This document shows, in pieces, positions 1 to 7,867 of a stretch of DNA of 64,000 nt. The notes under the pieces were generated by a model. It searched no databases, was not told where the DNA came from, and saw only the letters and a list, made by a program, of their open reading frames with translations. The stretch spans positions 1-64,000 of the forward strand of contig NZ_JBHSAF010000007.1 in NCBI RefSeq assembly GCF_042649925.1, written 5' to 3'. Each line of letters starts with the position of its first letter. The first letter of the stretch is position 1. Position numbers and translations under genes: made by a program. This DNA comes from Pseudaeromonas sharmana (lineage in GTDB: Bacteria > Pseudomonadota > Gammaproteobacteria > Enterobacterales > Aeromonadaceae).

Positions 1-32
1 GCTCCGAGGAGTGCGGGCCTTGCCGTGTCAGC

Positions 33-68
33 GAGGCGGCATTATAGGGATATCAGCATCGCTGGCAA
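33..68 (-). promoter_or_regulatory. rRNA-type (P1-like) promoter firing off the left edge
   Basis: Read on the minus strand there is a -35 TTGCCA (63-68), a 16-bp spacer and a perfect -10 TATAAT (41-46), followed by a GC-rich discriminator starting GCCGCC. The DNA upstream of the -35 (about 69-100) is rich in A and T tracts, like an UP element. This is the layout of strong stable-RNA promoters. In E. coli the yrdA end of this gene block adjoins the rrnD operon, so the most likely target is a 16S-23S-5S operon just outside the window. The RNA itself is not in the window, so the target is inferred. Confidence 0.7.
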
Positions 69-144
69 GCGCTTTTTCCTGAATAATGGTATTTTTTCAA
101 CCCCAGCGCAAAGAACGCTTAGAAAACAAGCGGAGAAGCCAAAA

Positions 145-687
145 GTGAATAATTTACGACCGTATAAAGACCACCGCCCTGTTGTAGGAGCTGGTGTCTA
201 TATCGACCAGGGCGCTCATCTGATCGGTGATGTAGTACTGAACAATGATGTCAGTATCTGGCCAATGGTTGTGATTCGTGGTGATGTTAATCATATCCGG
301 ATTGGGGCGAGAACCAATATTCAAGACGGTTCGGTGTTGCACGTTGCTCGTCCTACCACGCAGAATTCTGCAGGCCATGCCCTGATCATCGGCGAAGATG
401 TTACTGTCGGACATAAGGCGATGCTGCATGGATGTACAATCGGGAATCTGGTCTTAATTGGCATGGGAGCCATCATCATGGACGGCGTGATAATCGAAGA
501 CAATGTCATCGTAGGAGCAGGAGCATTGGTATCACCCGGCAAAAAGCTCGATTCAGGTTTTCTTTATCTCGGCAATCCAGCTCGAAAAGTCCGTGCGCTC
601 ACCATCGAAGAAAAGGAGTCACTAATCAGGTCCTCCCTGCAGTATGTAAAACTGAAAAACGAATACCTTGATGAGCTAACCGTATGA
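145..687 (+). CDS. yrdA: gamma-class carbonic anhydrase family protein (YrdA)
   Basis: A 180-residue left-handed beta-helix protein of the gamma-carbonic-anhydrase/hexapeptide family. The hexapeptide turns recur through the middle of the protein. The three metal-ligand histidines of the family are H66, H90 and H95. Family members form trimers with Zn or Fe at subunit interfaces; physiological CO2 hydration by the YrdA subgroup is not well established. The frame stays open upstream to position 25, but the GTG at 145 has a GGAG nine bases before it and starts where homologues start (NNLRPYKD). The extra 40 residues upstream would overlap the leftward promoter and look non-coding. It converges on yrdB with 4 bp between stops. 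Confidence 0.88.
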   Translation: MNNLRPYKDHRPVVGAGVYIDQGAHLIGDVVLNNDVSIWPMVVIRGDVNHIRIGARTNIQDGSVLHVARPTTQNSAGHALIIGEDVTVGHKAMLHGCTIGNLVLIGMGAIIMDGVIIEDNVIVGAGALVSPGKKLDSGFLYLGNPARKVRALTIEEKESLIRSSLQYVKLKNEYLDELTV

Positions 688-691
688 AACG

Positions 692-955
692 CTAATAAAG
701 GTAGATACTTTCATCTTCTGCGAAGTCTTGTTCGACAATTTTCGCCGCGAGAAGCTCCTCTATGTCAAAACGATGGCGTTCGAAGCAGTCCAGCCACTCC
801 TCTTCTCGCCAGGGTGTTTCTTGTGATAGCTGTTTTAGGCGTTCATTGCTAACACGACACACGACCTCTCCCAAAGTCGTCATCGCGCTCACTTCAAACA
901 CCTGTGATTGCGGGACCCACGTAACCAACTCGCTGAAGATAATCGACTGATTCAC
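692..955 (-). CDS. yrdB: DUF1488 family protein YrdB
   Basis: An 87-residue soluble protein that matches E. coli YrdB in length, in its MNQ-I-F opening and in its central WLDCFERHRFDIEE segment, typical of DUF1488. No catalytic motif is visible and the family has no assigned function. The start is GTG (953-955), 3 bp after the aroE stop, so it is the distal gene of an aroE-yrdB unit and probably translationally coupled. The same gene order occurs in E. coli. Confidence 0.82.
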   Translation of the reverse strand: MNQSIIFSELVTWVPQSQVFEVSAMTTLGEVVCRVSNERLKQLSQETPWREEEWLDCFERHRFDIEELLAAKIVEQDFAEDESIYLY

Positions 956-958
956 TCG

Positions 959-1774
959 TTAGCCCATATTTCGCCGCAATTCTGCGATAACCTGTTTAGT
1001 CCCCGGGCGAATGCCACGCCAGACAGCAAAACTCTCAGCTGCCTGAGCAACTAACATCCCTAATCCATCAATGACCTTGTACGCCCCACGCTGTCTTGCC
1101 CACGCGTTAAATGTCGTATCCGTTGCGGCGTACATCATGTCATAGACGACCACATTGGGATGAATCAATGACTCCGCGATCTCCGGTAGCTCGCCAGCCA
1201 GGCTAGCAGAAGTCGAGTTGATCACCACATCAAATGGCCCCCGCACTGCGTCAAGCTCGGCGCAAGAAATGGGGCCGAGCCCTCGAAACAGATCAACAAG
1301 TTGCTCTGCTTTCGCAGCGGTTCTATTTGCGACGACCAGCATTGCGGGATGCTGTTCTAACAAAGGCCCTATAACACCTCTAGCTGCACCACCCGCACCT
1401 AATAACAAAATATGTTTGCTTTTTAGGGTGACCCCATGAAAGCCAAAATCCTGAATCAAACCGGCGCCATCGGTATTATCACCCCAAAGCAAACCGTCGT
1501 CCGTTAGCTTTAGTGTATTTACAGCTCCCGCCTGACGTGCTCGTGTCGACAGGCCGGCAGCGAGGCGGTAAGCCTCCTCCTTGAACGGAACCGTAACATT
1601 GCAACCTTTTCCGCCATTAGAAAAGAATTCGGCAATGGACTGAGCAAAGTGTTCCAGCGGGGCTTCAATGCGTTCGTAGCTGATGTCTTGCTGAGTTTGC
1701 CTAGCAAACAGGGTATGAATGAAAGGCGACTTGCTATGTTTGATGGGATTACCGAATACAGCATAACGATCCAT
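959..1774 (-). CDS. aroE: shikimate dehydrogenase (NADP+)
   Basis: 271 residues, the usual AroE length. It reduces 3-dehydroshikimate to shikimate in the shikimate pathway, which also supplies the chorismate used by the men genes at the other end of this window. The N-terminal substrate domain has SKSPFIH and NVTVPFK, with catalytic lysine K65, and the partner aspartate is D102 in NTDG. The nucleotide-binding loop is GAGGAARG, followed by NRT, which reads the 2'-phosphate of NADP+. It starts with ATG and is followed closely by yrdB. Confidence 0.96.
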   Translation of the reverse strand: MDRYAVFGNPIKHSKSPFIHTLFARQTQQDISYERIEAPLEHFAQSIAEFFSNGGKGCNVTVPFKEEAYRLAAGLSTRARQAGAVNTLKLTDDGLLWGDNTDGAGLIQDFGFHGVTLKSKHILLLGAGGAARGVIGPLLEQHPAMLVVANRTAAKAEQLVDLFRGLGPISCAELDAVRGPFDVVINSTSASLAGELPEIAESLIHPNVVVYDMMYAATDTTFNAWARQRGAYKVIDGLGMLVAQAAESFAVWRGIRPGTKQVIAELRRNMG

Positions 1775-1848
1775 GTTGCGTTCTCTTTGCCGACATCTTC
1801 AAACGTATGATTAAACGACGAGAGATCTCTGCCGACAAGTAAAAAAGC

Positions 1849-2415
1849 TTATGCCGGCCTTAATATATGCCCCGTTAACGCATCGCGGATCTGAGATGGA
1901 TTTACTGCGCCCCCCACCTGACCAGGTAATACATAATCCAGATGCTCGCCTAGAGAAGAACGAACATCGGCTTCGGTTCTGCACGGATTTTCACCTGAAA
2001 GATTCGCGCTGGTAGAGACCAGTGGTTTACCCCAACAAAGGCAGAGCTGTTGCACCTGAGGATGGGCAGAAACGCGCACTGCTATCGAATCAAATTTCCC
2101 GGTTATCCACGGCGCAGCTTTTGAACTTGCAGGCATGACCCACGTGTTCGGTCCAGGCCAGCTCGCCAAGATTTCGGCCATGCGCGATTGCGAAACCACG
2201 GACAAATCAAGGTAGGGCTCGAGCTGTTGTAAGTTTGCTGCAACCAGAATCAACCCTTTATCGACAGGGCGCTGCTTGATGCTCAGGAGTCGTTCGACTG
2301 CTGACTGATCGTCGGGGTCACACCCCAGCCCAAAAACGGACTCCGTTGCATAGGCAATAACGCCACCTGCACCCAGGTGGCGAACGGCTTCATCAATAAA
2401 ATGAACTGGTGTCAT
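1849..2415 (-). CDS. tsaC: threonylcarbamoyl-AMP synthase
   Basis: 188 residues, matching TsaC (YrdC/Sua5 core without the Sua5 C-terminal domain). It makes threonylcarbamoyl-AMP from threonine, bicarbonate and ATP, the first step of the t6A37 modification of tRNAs reading ANN codons; TsaBDE complete the reaction. Visible family features are the N-terminal AYATESVFGLGCDP segment, the SIKQRPVDKGLI nucleotide-binding segment and the STSANLSGENPC region. It sits between purE and aroE on the same strand, with 50-70 bp gaps that could hold weak promoters. Confidence 0.94.
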   Translation of the reverse strand: MTPVHFIDEAVRHLGAGGVIAYATESVFGLGCDPDDQSAVERLLSIKQRPVDKGLILVAANLQQLEPYLDLSVVSQSRMAEILASWPGPNTWVMPASSKAAPWITGKFDSIAVRVSAHPQVQQLCLCWGKPLVSTSANLSGENPCRTEADVRSSLGEHLDYVLPGQVGGAVNPSQIRDALTGHILRPA

Positions 2416-2468
2416 GTCTTAATACTCGGAGCTCAACAGGCGGTCTTTCCCGGCCGCCCGCTGAGGTA

Positions 2469-2975
2469 TCACAAACTTAGTTGTGCTTGTAATGCCGCGT
2501 CTTTAGCCATCACTTCTTCAGCATTCTTCTGACGCTCAAGTCGTACTTTTTCAGCGAGTTCATCATCAGCCACCGCCAACATCTGAGCAGCCAGATAACC
2601 GGCATTCTTGGCTCCAGCCTTACCGATGGCTACAGTTGCGACAGGAACGCCACCAGGCATCTGGACTGTGGATAGCAGAGCATCCATTCCCTTTAAAGGG
2701 CCGCCATCAATAGGGACACCAATCACTGGCCGCGTCGTAATACCCGCCACTGCACCAGCCAGGTGCGCCGCCAAACCTGCAGCACAGATGAATACCTTGC
2801 AACCTCTCGCTTCGGCATCCTTGACATAGCTATGCGTTGCCGCTGGAGTACGGTGCGCGGAGGTAACCTTCACTTCACAGTGAATATCAAATGACTTCAG
2901 CACTTCGACTGTGGATTGCATGACAGGAAAGTCGCTGTCTGAACCCATCAAGATGGCTACGAACGGCTTTGACAT
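2469..2975 (-). CDS. purE: N5-carboxyaminoimidazole ribonucleotide mutase
   Basis: 168 residues, a class I PurE. It converts N5-CAIR to CAIR in purine synthesis and works as an octamer. The phosphate and substrate loop GSDSDFPVM lies at the N-terminus and the catalytic SAHRTP follows. ATG is preceded by AGGA. The usual partner purK (N5-CAIR synthetase) is not adjacent: the next upstream gene is yrdD. The purE promoter appears to lie inside the 3' end of yrdD. Confidence 0.95.
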   Translation of the reverse strand: MSKPFVAILMGSDSDFPVMQSTVEVLKSFDIHCEVKVTSAHRTPAATHSYVKDAEARGCKVFICAAGLAAHLAGAVAGITTRPVIGVPIDGGPLKGMDALLSTVQMPGGVPVATVAIGKAGAKNAGYLAAQMLAVADDELAEKVRLERQKNAEEVMAKDAALQAQLSL

Positions 2976-3023
2976 GGTGAGGAGTCCTTCTCGTTTGATT
3001 CAAGTCAATTATTGAAGTCACGC

Positions 3024-3051
3024 ATTATAAGTCAGTTTCGTACTGACACAA
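3024..3051 (-). promoter_or_regulatory. sigma-70-type promoter for purE
   Basis: On the minus strand TTGTGT (3046-3051), a 16-bp spacer and TATAAT (3024-3029) lie just before purE, with the -35 inside the last codons of yrdD. A 6-bp inverted repeat GTCAGT/ACTGAC (3031-3036 and 3042-3047) occupies the spacer and could be an operator or part of a yrdD hairpin. It does not resemble the PurR operator. Confidence 0.5.
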
Positions 3052-3585
3052 CTTCTGAGGACAGACAAACCGCTTGCCCTCTTTACCATGACGTTCGATC
3101 AAGACAGGCCAACCACACCGAGGACAGGTGTGAGCAACGGGCTTATCATTCAGTATGTATTTGCATGCGGGATAACGGTCGCAGGCATAAAATTGCTTGC
3201 CCTGACGAGAGGTCCTCGCAACCAAGACACCTTTCTGGCAGGCTGGACAGCCTACTGTTTCATCCTGAGGTTGTGCCGCATGTTCAACATGCTGACATAG
3301 CGGATAACTGGAACAACCAATAAAAAGCCCATAGCGCCCTTTCTTGATGGCCAACTCATGGCCACAATCCGGACAGGCCGAGCCCGTCAGAATTTTTTCG
3401 ATTGTTACCCCTTGCACAGAGAGCGGGCGAATGTAGTCACATGCCGGGTATGACGAACAACCAAGAAAAGCGCCATGTTTGCCATGCCGCACCGCCAGTT
3501 CACCGCCACATTGCGGGCAACTGCGGTATTCTTTTTCCAACGCTTGGGCATGAGCAGAAAAAAGAGTAGGGTCAATTTTGGACAT
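3025..3585 (-). CDS. yrdD: topoisomerase-type C4 zinc-finger DNA-binding protein (YrdD)
   Basis: 186 residues consisting almost wholly of four C4 zinc ribbons like those at the C-terminus of DNA topoisomerase I: CPQCGG..CSSYPAC, CPDCGH..CSSYPLC, CPACQK..CDRYPAC and CPRCGW..CPQKLC. No topoisomerase catalytic domain is present. It probably binds single-stranded DNA; the cellular role is unknown. The ATG at 3583-3585 has AGGAG five to nine bases upstream and starts MSKIDPTLFSAH; an upstream ATG in frame lacks this signal. It lies 37 bp after smg. Confidence 0.88.
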   Translation of the reverse strand: MSKIDPTLFSAHAQALEKEYRSCPQCGGELAVRHGKHGAFLGCSSYPACDYIRPLSVQGVTIEKILTGSACPDCGHELAIKKGRYGLFIGCSSYPLCQHVEHAAQPQDETVGCPACQKGVLVARTSRQGKQFYACDRYPACKYILNDKPVAHTCPRCGWPVLIERHGKEGKRFVCPQKLCQYETDL

Positions 3586-3622
3586 AACACTCCTGTGCCC
3601 GCGACAGGTCACACTGCCATCT

Positions 3623-4093
3623 TCAATGCAACAAGCCCTCAGGCTCGTCATATAGCAACTCTTCCATCTGATGGCAGGCCGTTTCGCTTCCAGGCACGTT
3701 AAAAAGTACCATCAGAACAACCCACTTCATATCATCAAGCTCGATTTCGGCATTATCGAGATCCATCAGTCGCTCGATAACAATCTCTCGGGTTTGACAA
3801 TCAAGCACGCCAATTTGCTCTAGGAATAGCAAGAACCCTCGGCAATCGGGCCCGAGGCGTGACATCTCCTCTGCTGCATAGATTCGGAATGAGCCGGATG
3901 CACTGCCCATGCGAGAAGCACGTTCATCATCGTGCAGGGCAGCAAGCTGCTCTAGCCAGTTCAATGCCTTATATATTTCGTCAGAATGGAACCCTGCCCG
4001 ACTCAGCTCTTCGGTCAGCTCATCCTGATCCATTTTCATGTCGGCATCGCTTTGGACGTAGGTTTCGAACAGGTACATCAGTACATCAAACAT
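3623..4093 (-). CDS. smg: Smg protein (DUF494)
   Basis: 156 residues, matching the Smg/DUF494 family across the whole length, including the MFDVLMYLFETY start and an acidic helical body. Function is not established; it is almost always found next to dprA, as here, where 2 bp separate the dprA stop and the smg ATG. The arrangement implies co-transcription and coupling. Confidence 0.92.
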   Translation of the reverse strand: MFDVLMYLFETYVQSDADMKMDQDELTEELSRAGFHSDEIYKALNWLEQLAALHDDERASRMGSASGSFRIYAAEEMSRLGPDCRGFLLFLEQIGVLDCQTREIVIERLMDLDNAEIELDDMKWVVLMVLFNVPGSETACHQMEELLYDEPEGLLH

Positions 4094-4095
4094 CG

Positions 4096-5190
4096 TCAGT
4101 CCCTCCTCGCCCTTACATAACCACCGGGTACAGACTCTATCTCCCCCGCCATTTCCAACATCAATAGTGCCTGCATCACATCTGTCAGTGCCAAGCCACT
4201 GTTCGCCACGATTTCATCTATCGATGTAGATTCATATCCTACGTTATCCAACAATGGCGGCCTTGGCAAACTTCGGTCAGGGCTTAACCGCTTTGACGAG
4301 ACAGGAATTTGCCATCGCACCTCTTCCTCTATATCGGCCGCACATGTAATTAGTTTTGCCCCTTGTTGAATTAAATGCAGACAGCCGGCGACAGCGGGGT
4401 TATGGATGGCACCGGGCACCGCGAACACTTCCCGCCCCTGCTCAAGTGCATAGCGCGCCGTAATCAAGGATCCACTGCGTACAGACGCCTCAACAACCAC
4501 TGTGCCCAATGACAAGCCACTGATGATTCGATTTCGCATCGGGAAAAACTCTGGACGCGGTGCAACATCCGGCAAGAACTCCGACACCAGAGTCCCCCCT
4601 GTCTCCAGAATCCTCCTGGCCAGCAATTGATTCCGACGCGGATAGCAATTTGCCAAACCCGAACCAAGAACTGCAATGGTCTGACGCCCCAGATCCACAC
4701 AACAGCGGTGACATTCTGCATCGATGCCTAATGCTAACCCCGATGTGATAACAAACCCTTTTGCTACCAACTCCTGAGTTAAATTTCGAGCGGCGGCCAT
4801 ACCACCGGGGGTGGGATTGCGCGTTCCCACCATTGCAATCTGCGGTAAAAGAAGATTACCCAGATCGCCTTCCACAAATAACAACACTGGCGCGGAAGGC
4901 GCTTCATTCAACTGGGAGGGAAATTCAGCACACTGACAACTGATAATGTGGCGATGGGTTGACGCCGAAATCCACTGCTCGACCGCGGGGGAATGACGCT
5001 TTGCGTTACTCCGGAAAAGATGGATTTGCTCTGGTGTTAATCCGAGTGACGACAATCTGGCATCGGGGAAGTCAAGTAACAGCTCTGGAGAAGCATGCGC
5101 CAGTAGGCGTCTTAGCCTACTGGCTCCAAGCCCCCGCACCGAGCTCAAGGCAAGCCAGGTTTGGAGTACCGCCAGATTGTGATTCAACAT
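4096..5190 (-). CDS. dprA: DNA-processing protein DprA
   Basis: 364 residues. DprA binds incoming single-stranded DNA during natural transformation and loads RecA. An N-terminal helix-hairpin-like region is followed by the Rossmann-like core with GTRNPTPGG, GLALGIDAECHR, GSGLANCYP, RNRIISGLS and GSLITARYALEQGREVFAVPG. The C-terminal region (about 300-364) looks like the winged-helix DML1 domain. The ATG overlaps the stop of the preceding LysM gene (TGATG). Its presence alone does not show that the organism is competent. Confidence 0.95.
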   Translation of the reverse strand: MLNHNLAVLQTWLALSSVRGLGASRLRRLLAHASPELLLDFPDARLSSLGLTPEQIHLFRSNAKRHSPAVEQWISASTHRHIISCQCAEFPSQLNEAPSAPVLLFVEGDLGNLLLPQIAMVGTRNPTPGGMAAARNLTQELVAKGFVITSGLALGIDAECHRCCVDLGRQTIAVLGSGLANCYPRRNQLLARRILETGGTLVSEFLPDVAPRPEFFPMRNRIISGLSLGTVVVEASVRSGSLITARYALEQGREVFAVPGAIHNPAVAGCLHLIQQGAKLITCAADIEEEVRWQIPVSSKRLSPDRSLPRPPLLDNVGYESTSIDEIVANSGLALTDVMQALLMLEMAGEIESVPGGYVRARRD

Positions 5191-6269
5191 CAGTCTGGAT
5201 TGCTCACCGTATAATCTTTGTGGACGATATCATTGGCCCTCAAGACCAAGGCCATAGCCACCTTGTCATAGACCTTGAAGGTCATCGCCTGGCCAATCAC
5301 ATCGGCAGGAAGGCGGCGAGATTCAGCATCCAGCACCCTCTGTCCCATATTGCTGTTTTGGCGATAGGAAATCGTGTCGGCATCATGACCGGTCAATGCG
5401 ACTCCTGGGCGTTTGATGGTAATGACGTCACCATTCTTAAGACCATCACGGGCCCCCTTACTCAGCAATATGACATCGTACTTGCCACTCACCGAACTTG
5501 AGGTTCCCGGAAAATCAATGATGTAACCATCGCTCTTCAAGGCTGAAGGTTGCATCTGATATGTAATATCCAGATTTTCATTCGCGGGGATCGCCATTAC
5601 GCGATCACCCTGCATCACCTCACGCATGTTTTTGATCAACGCAACTTCGGTCACGTCGTCAGGATGAGATGCAACTGCTACGGCAATGCCAGCCAAGACG
5701 CCTTGGCGCCCCAACTCTTCCCCGCTGTTTCTGTCTTTATATACGACACCGGGATGATAAATCCCATATTGGCCTCCCAGTGGCAAGTTGCCCTTGACGT
5801 AGATGTGCTGCTCTTCCATCAAGCCACGATCATTTTGGTTGTTGCCAAGAACATAAGGCATGCTGTCGACGTCATGCTCACCACTGAAGATATGATCGCT
5901 GCGCAAGAAGGCGGCGACAGCGCTCAATTTAAGCGACGGGATCGGATCTTCTTTGACCACCTTTTTGATTGAAGGAGATAAACGGATCACCTTTTTGTGC
6001 ACCAGGCGTGGTTCGCCGTCAACCCAGACCAGATTGAGGATATCGCCCGGATAAATCCAGTGAGGATCCTTGACCTGGGGATTAATTTGCCACAGTCGCG
6101 GCCAAAGCCATGGCTTCTGCAAGAAAACACCGGAAATGTCCCAAAGCGTATCTCCCTTCTTGACCACATAGGTCTCAGGGTGCCCCTCTTTGAGCTGTAA
6201 TACATCGGCCAGCGCGGTAGTTGCCAGCAAAATACCGGCGAAGAAAACTGCAATCTTGTGAGATTTCAT
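5190..6269 (-). CDS. secreted LysM peptidoglycan-binding protein
   Basis: 359 residues from the ATG at 6267-6269, which follows AGGG and gives a good signal peptide (KIAVFFAGILLATTALA). A LysM domain covers about residues 30-85 (YVVKKGDTLWDISGVFL .. INPQVKDPHWIYPGD), the variant found in gammaproteobacterial LysM proteins encoded next to dprA. The remaining 270 residues are a beta-rich region of unknown function with no peptidase motif. It is likely periplasmic and bound to peptidoglycan. It overlaps dprA by one base and is divergent from def. The frame extends upstream across the def promoter, but that part is not credible coding. Confidence 0.85.
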   Translation of the reverse strand: MKSHKIAVFFAGILLATTALADVLQLKEGHPETYVVKKGDTLWDISGVFLQKPWLWPRLWQINPQVKDPHWIYPGDILNLVWVDGEPRLVHKKVIRLSPSIKKVVKEDPIPSLKLSAVAAFLRSDHIFSGEHDVDSMPYVLGNNQNDRGLMEEQHIYVKGNLPLGGQYGIYHPGVVYKDRNSGEELGRQGVLAGIAVAVASHPDDVTEVALIKNMREVMQGDRVMAIPANENLDITYQMQPSALKSDGYIIDFPGTSSSVSGKYDVILLSKGARDGLKNGDVITIKRPGVALTGHDADTISYRQNSNMGQRVLDAESRRLPADVIGQAMTFKVYDKVAMALVLRANDIVHKDYTVSNPD

Positions 6270-6366
6270 AGCGATCCCTGCATGTCCAACCCTAGTAACT
6301 ATTAATTGCTGTCGCAAATGACTAGAATTACGCCAGCACCTTAAATCAATTAAAGCAAAGTGAACT

Positions 6367-6870
6367 ATGGCGGTCCTAGAAGTATTACGATTTCCTGACG
6401 AGCGTTTGCGCACCGTAGCAAAACCTGTGGCCTCAATCGATCCCGCAGTTCTCCAGATTGTGGATGATATGTTTGAAACCATGTATGCAGAAGAGGGGAT
6501 TGGTCTCGCTGCGACACAAGTCAACATTCACCAACGAATTATAGTGATAGATACAAGTGAAGACCGTAGCCAACGTCTTGTTTTAATCAATCCAGAGCTG
6601 CTAGAACAGCGAGGCAGCACAGGGATTGAAGAGGGCTGTCTGTCTGTTCCTGAGTGCCGAGCCCTGGTGCCACGAGCCGAATGGGTCAAAGTTCGCGCCA
6701 TGAATCTGCAGGGTGAGACCTTTGAACTGGAAACCGATGGTTTGCTGGCTATCTGCATCCAGCATGAGATGGACCATCTGATCGGTAAATTGTTTGTCGA
6801 TTACCTCTCGCCTCTGAAGCGTCAACGGATTCGCCAGAAGATGCAGAAACTCGATAAAAACCGACTCTGA
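6367..6870 (+). CDS. def: peptide deformylase
   Basis: 167 residues. It removes the N-formyl group from nascent proteins using Fe2+ or Zn2+. All three family motifs are intact: GIGLAATQV (residues 45-52), EEGCLS with metal ligand C91, and HEMDH with ligands H133 and H137 and catalytic E134. Nine bases separate it from fmt, the enzyme that adds the formyl group, so the two form an operon. Confidence 0.96.
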   Translation: MAVLEVLRFPDERLRTVAKPVASIDPAVLQIVDDMFETMYAEEGIGLAATQVNIHQRIIVIDTSEDRSQRLVLINPELLEQRGSTGIEEGCLSVPECRALVPRAEWVKVRAMNLQGETFELETDGLLAICIQHEMDHLIGKLFVDYLSPLKRQRIRQKMQKLDKNRL

Positions 6871-6879
6871 GGGACCGTT

Positions 6880-7824
6880 TTGCATAACCTTCGAATCATC
6901 TTCGCCGGCACGCCAGATTTTGCGGCCAGCCATTTGCAGGCACTTCTCGACGCAGGCTGTAACGTGATTGCAGCCTATACCCAACCAGACAGACCCGCCG
7001 GACGAGGCAATAGACTCACCGCCAGTCCGGTCAAATTGCTGGCACAACAACATCACATTCGGGTTGAACAACCTGAGTCACTACGTAACTCAGCGGCGCA
7101 ACAGACGCTGGCCTCATTACAGGCTGACTTGATGATAGTGGTCGCCTATGGCCTGTTGTTACCCCAAGAGGTGCTGGATACCCCTCGTCTTGGCTGCATC
7201 AATGTACATGGTTCGCTCTTGCCTCGCTGGCGCGGGGCCGCCCCCATCCAAAGGGCGATCTGGGCTGGTGATGCTGAAACCGGCGTCACCATCATGCAGA
7301 TGGACGCAGGCCTCGATACCGGCCCCATGTTGCATAAAATCCACTGCCATATCGCCGCAGATGACACGTCGGCTTCTTTATATGACAAGTTGGCACAGCT
7401 CGGTCCACAAGGCCTGCTAGAGACCGTGAAGATGCTCAGTGCCAATGGAGTGAGTGCCGAACAGCAAAACAATGATCTGGCCACCTATGCCAGCAAGCTG
7501 TCAAAAGACGAAGCTCGCCTGGATTGGCAGCTCTCCGCGATCCAGCTAGAGCGTTGTATTCGCGCGTTCAACCCTTGGCCGATCAGTTTTCTGCTATTGG
7601 ACGATATGAATATCAAAATCTGGCAAGCCGAGGCGCTCTCTATCCATAGCGCGGCCGCGCCGGGGACAATCCTCAAAGCCGATCGGGAAGGCATTGATAT
7701 CGCAACGGCACAAGGTGTCTTGCGCTTACTAACCCTGCAACCGCCAGGTAAAAAGCCTGTCTCGGCCCAAGAGCTGCTCAACGCACGACGTGACTGGTTT
7801 CAACCAGGCAAGGTGCTGGCTTGA
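6880..7824 (+). CDS. fmt: methionyl-tRNA formyltransferase
   Basis: 314 residues. It formylates Met-tRNA(fMet) from 10-formyl-THF. The N-terminal Rossmann fold begins RIIFAGTPDFAA; SLLPRWRGAAPIQRAI and GVTIMQMDAGLDTGPML are the catalytic and tRNA-reading segments. The C-terminal OB-like domain is complete. The start is a TTG at 6880, supported by GAGGGA six bases upstream and by homologous N-termini; a TTG start may limit translation. A hairpin terminator follows. Confidence 0.95.
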   Translation: MHNLRIIFAGTPDFAASHLQALLDAGCNVIAAYTQPDRPAGRGNRLTASPVKLLAQQHHIRVEQPESLRNSAAQQTLASLQADLMIVVAYGLLLPQEVLDTPRLGCINVHGSLLPRWRGAAPIQRAIWAGDAETGVTIMQMDAGLDTGPMLHKIHCHIAADDTSASLYDKLAQLGPQGLLETVKMLSANGVSAEQQNNDLATYASKLSKDEARLDWQLSAIQLERCIRAFNPWPISFLLLDDMNIKIWQAEALSIHSAAAPGTILKADREGIDIATAQGVLRLLTLQPPGKKPVSAQELLNARRDWFQPGKVLA

Positions 7825-7825
7825 C

Positions 7826-7850
7826 AACCGGGCCTCAGGGCCCGGTTTTG
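7826..7850 (+). terminator. intrinsic terminator after fmt
   Basis: A 9-bp GC-rich stem AACCGGGCC/GGCCCGGTT (7826-7834 and 7839-7847) with a 4-base loop, running into a short T tract. It lies between fmt and rsmB, so rsmB may depend on read-through or on its own promoter. Confidence 0.7.
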
Positions 7851-7867
7851 CTATACAGGACACATGA

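Noticed and set aside
25..144. An upstream extension of the carbonic-anhydrase frame
   Set aside because: It overlaps the rRNA-type promoter, lacks similarity to the family, and the GTG at 145 has a good ribosome-binding site.
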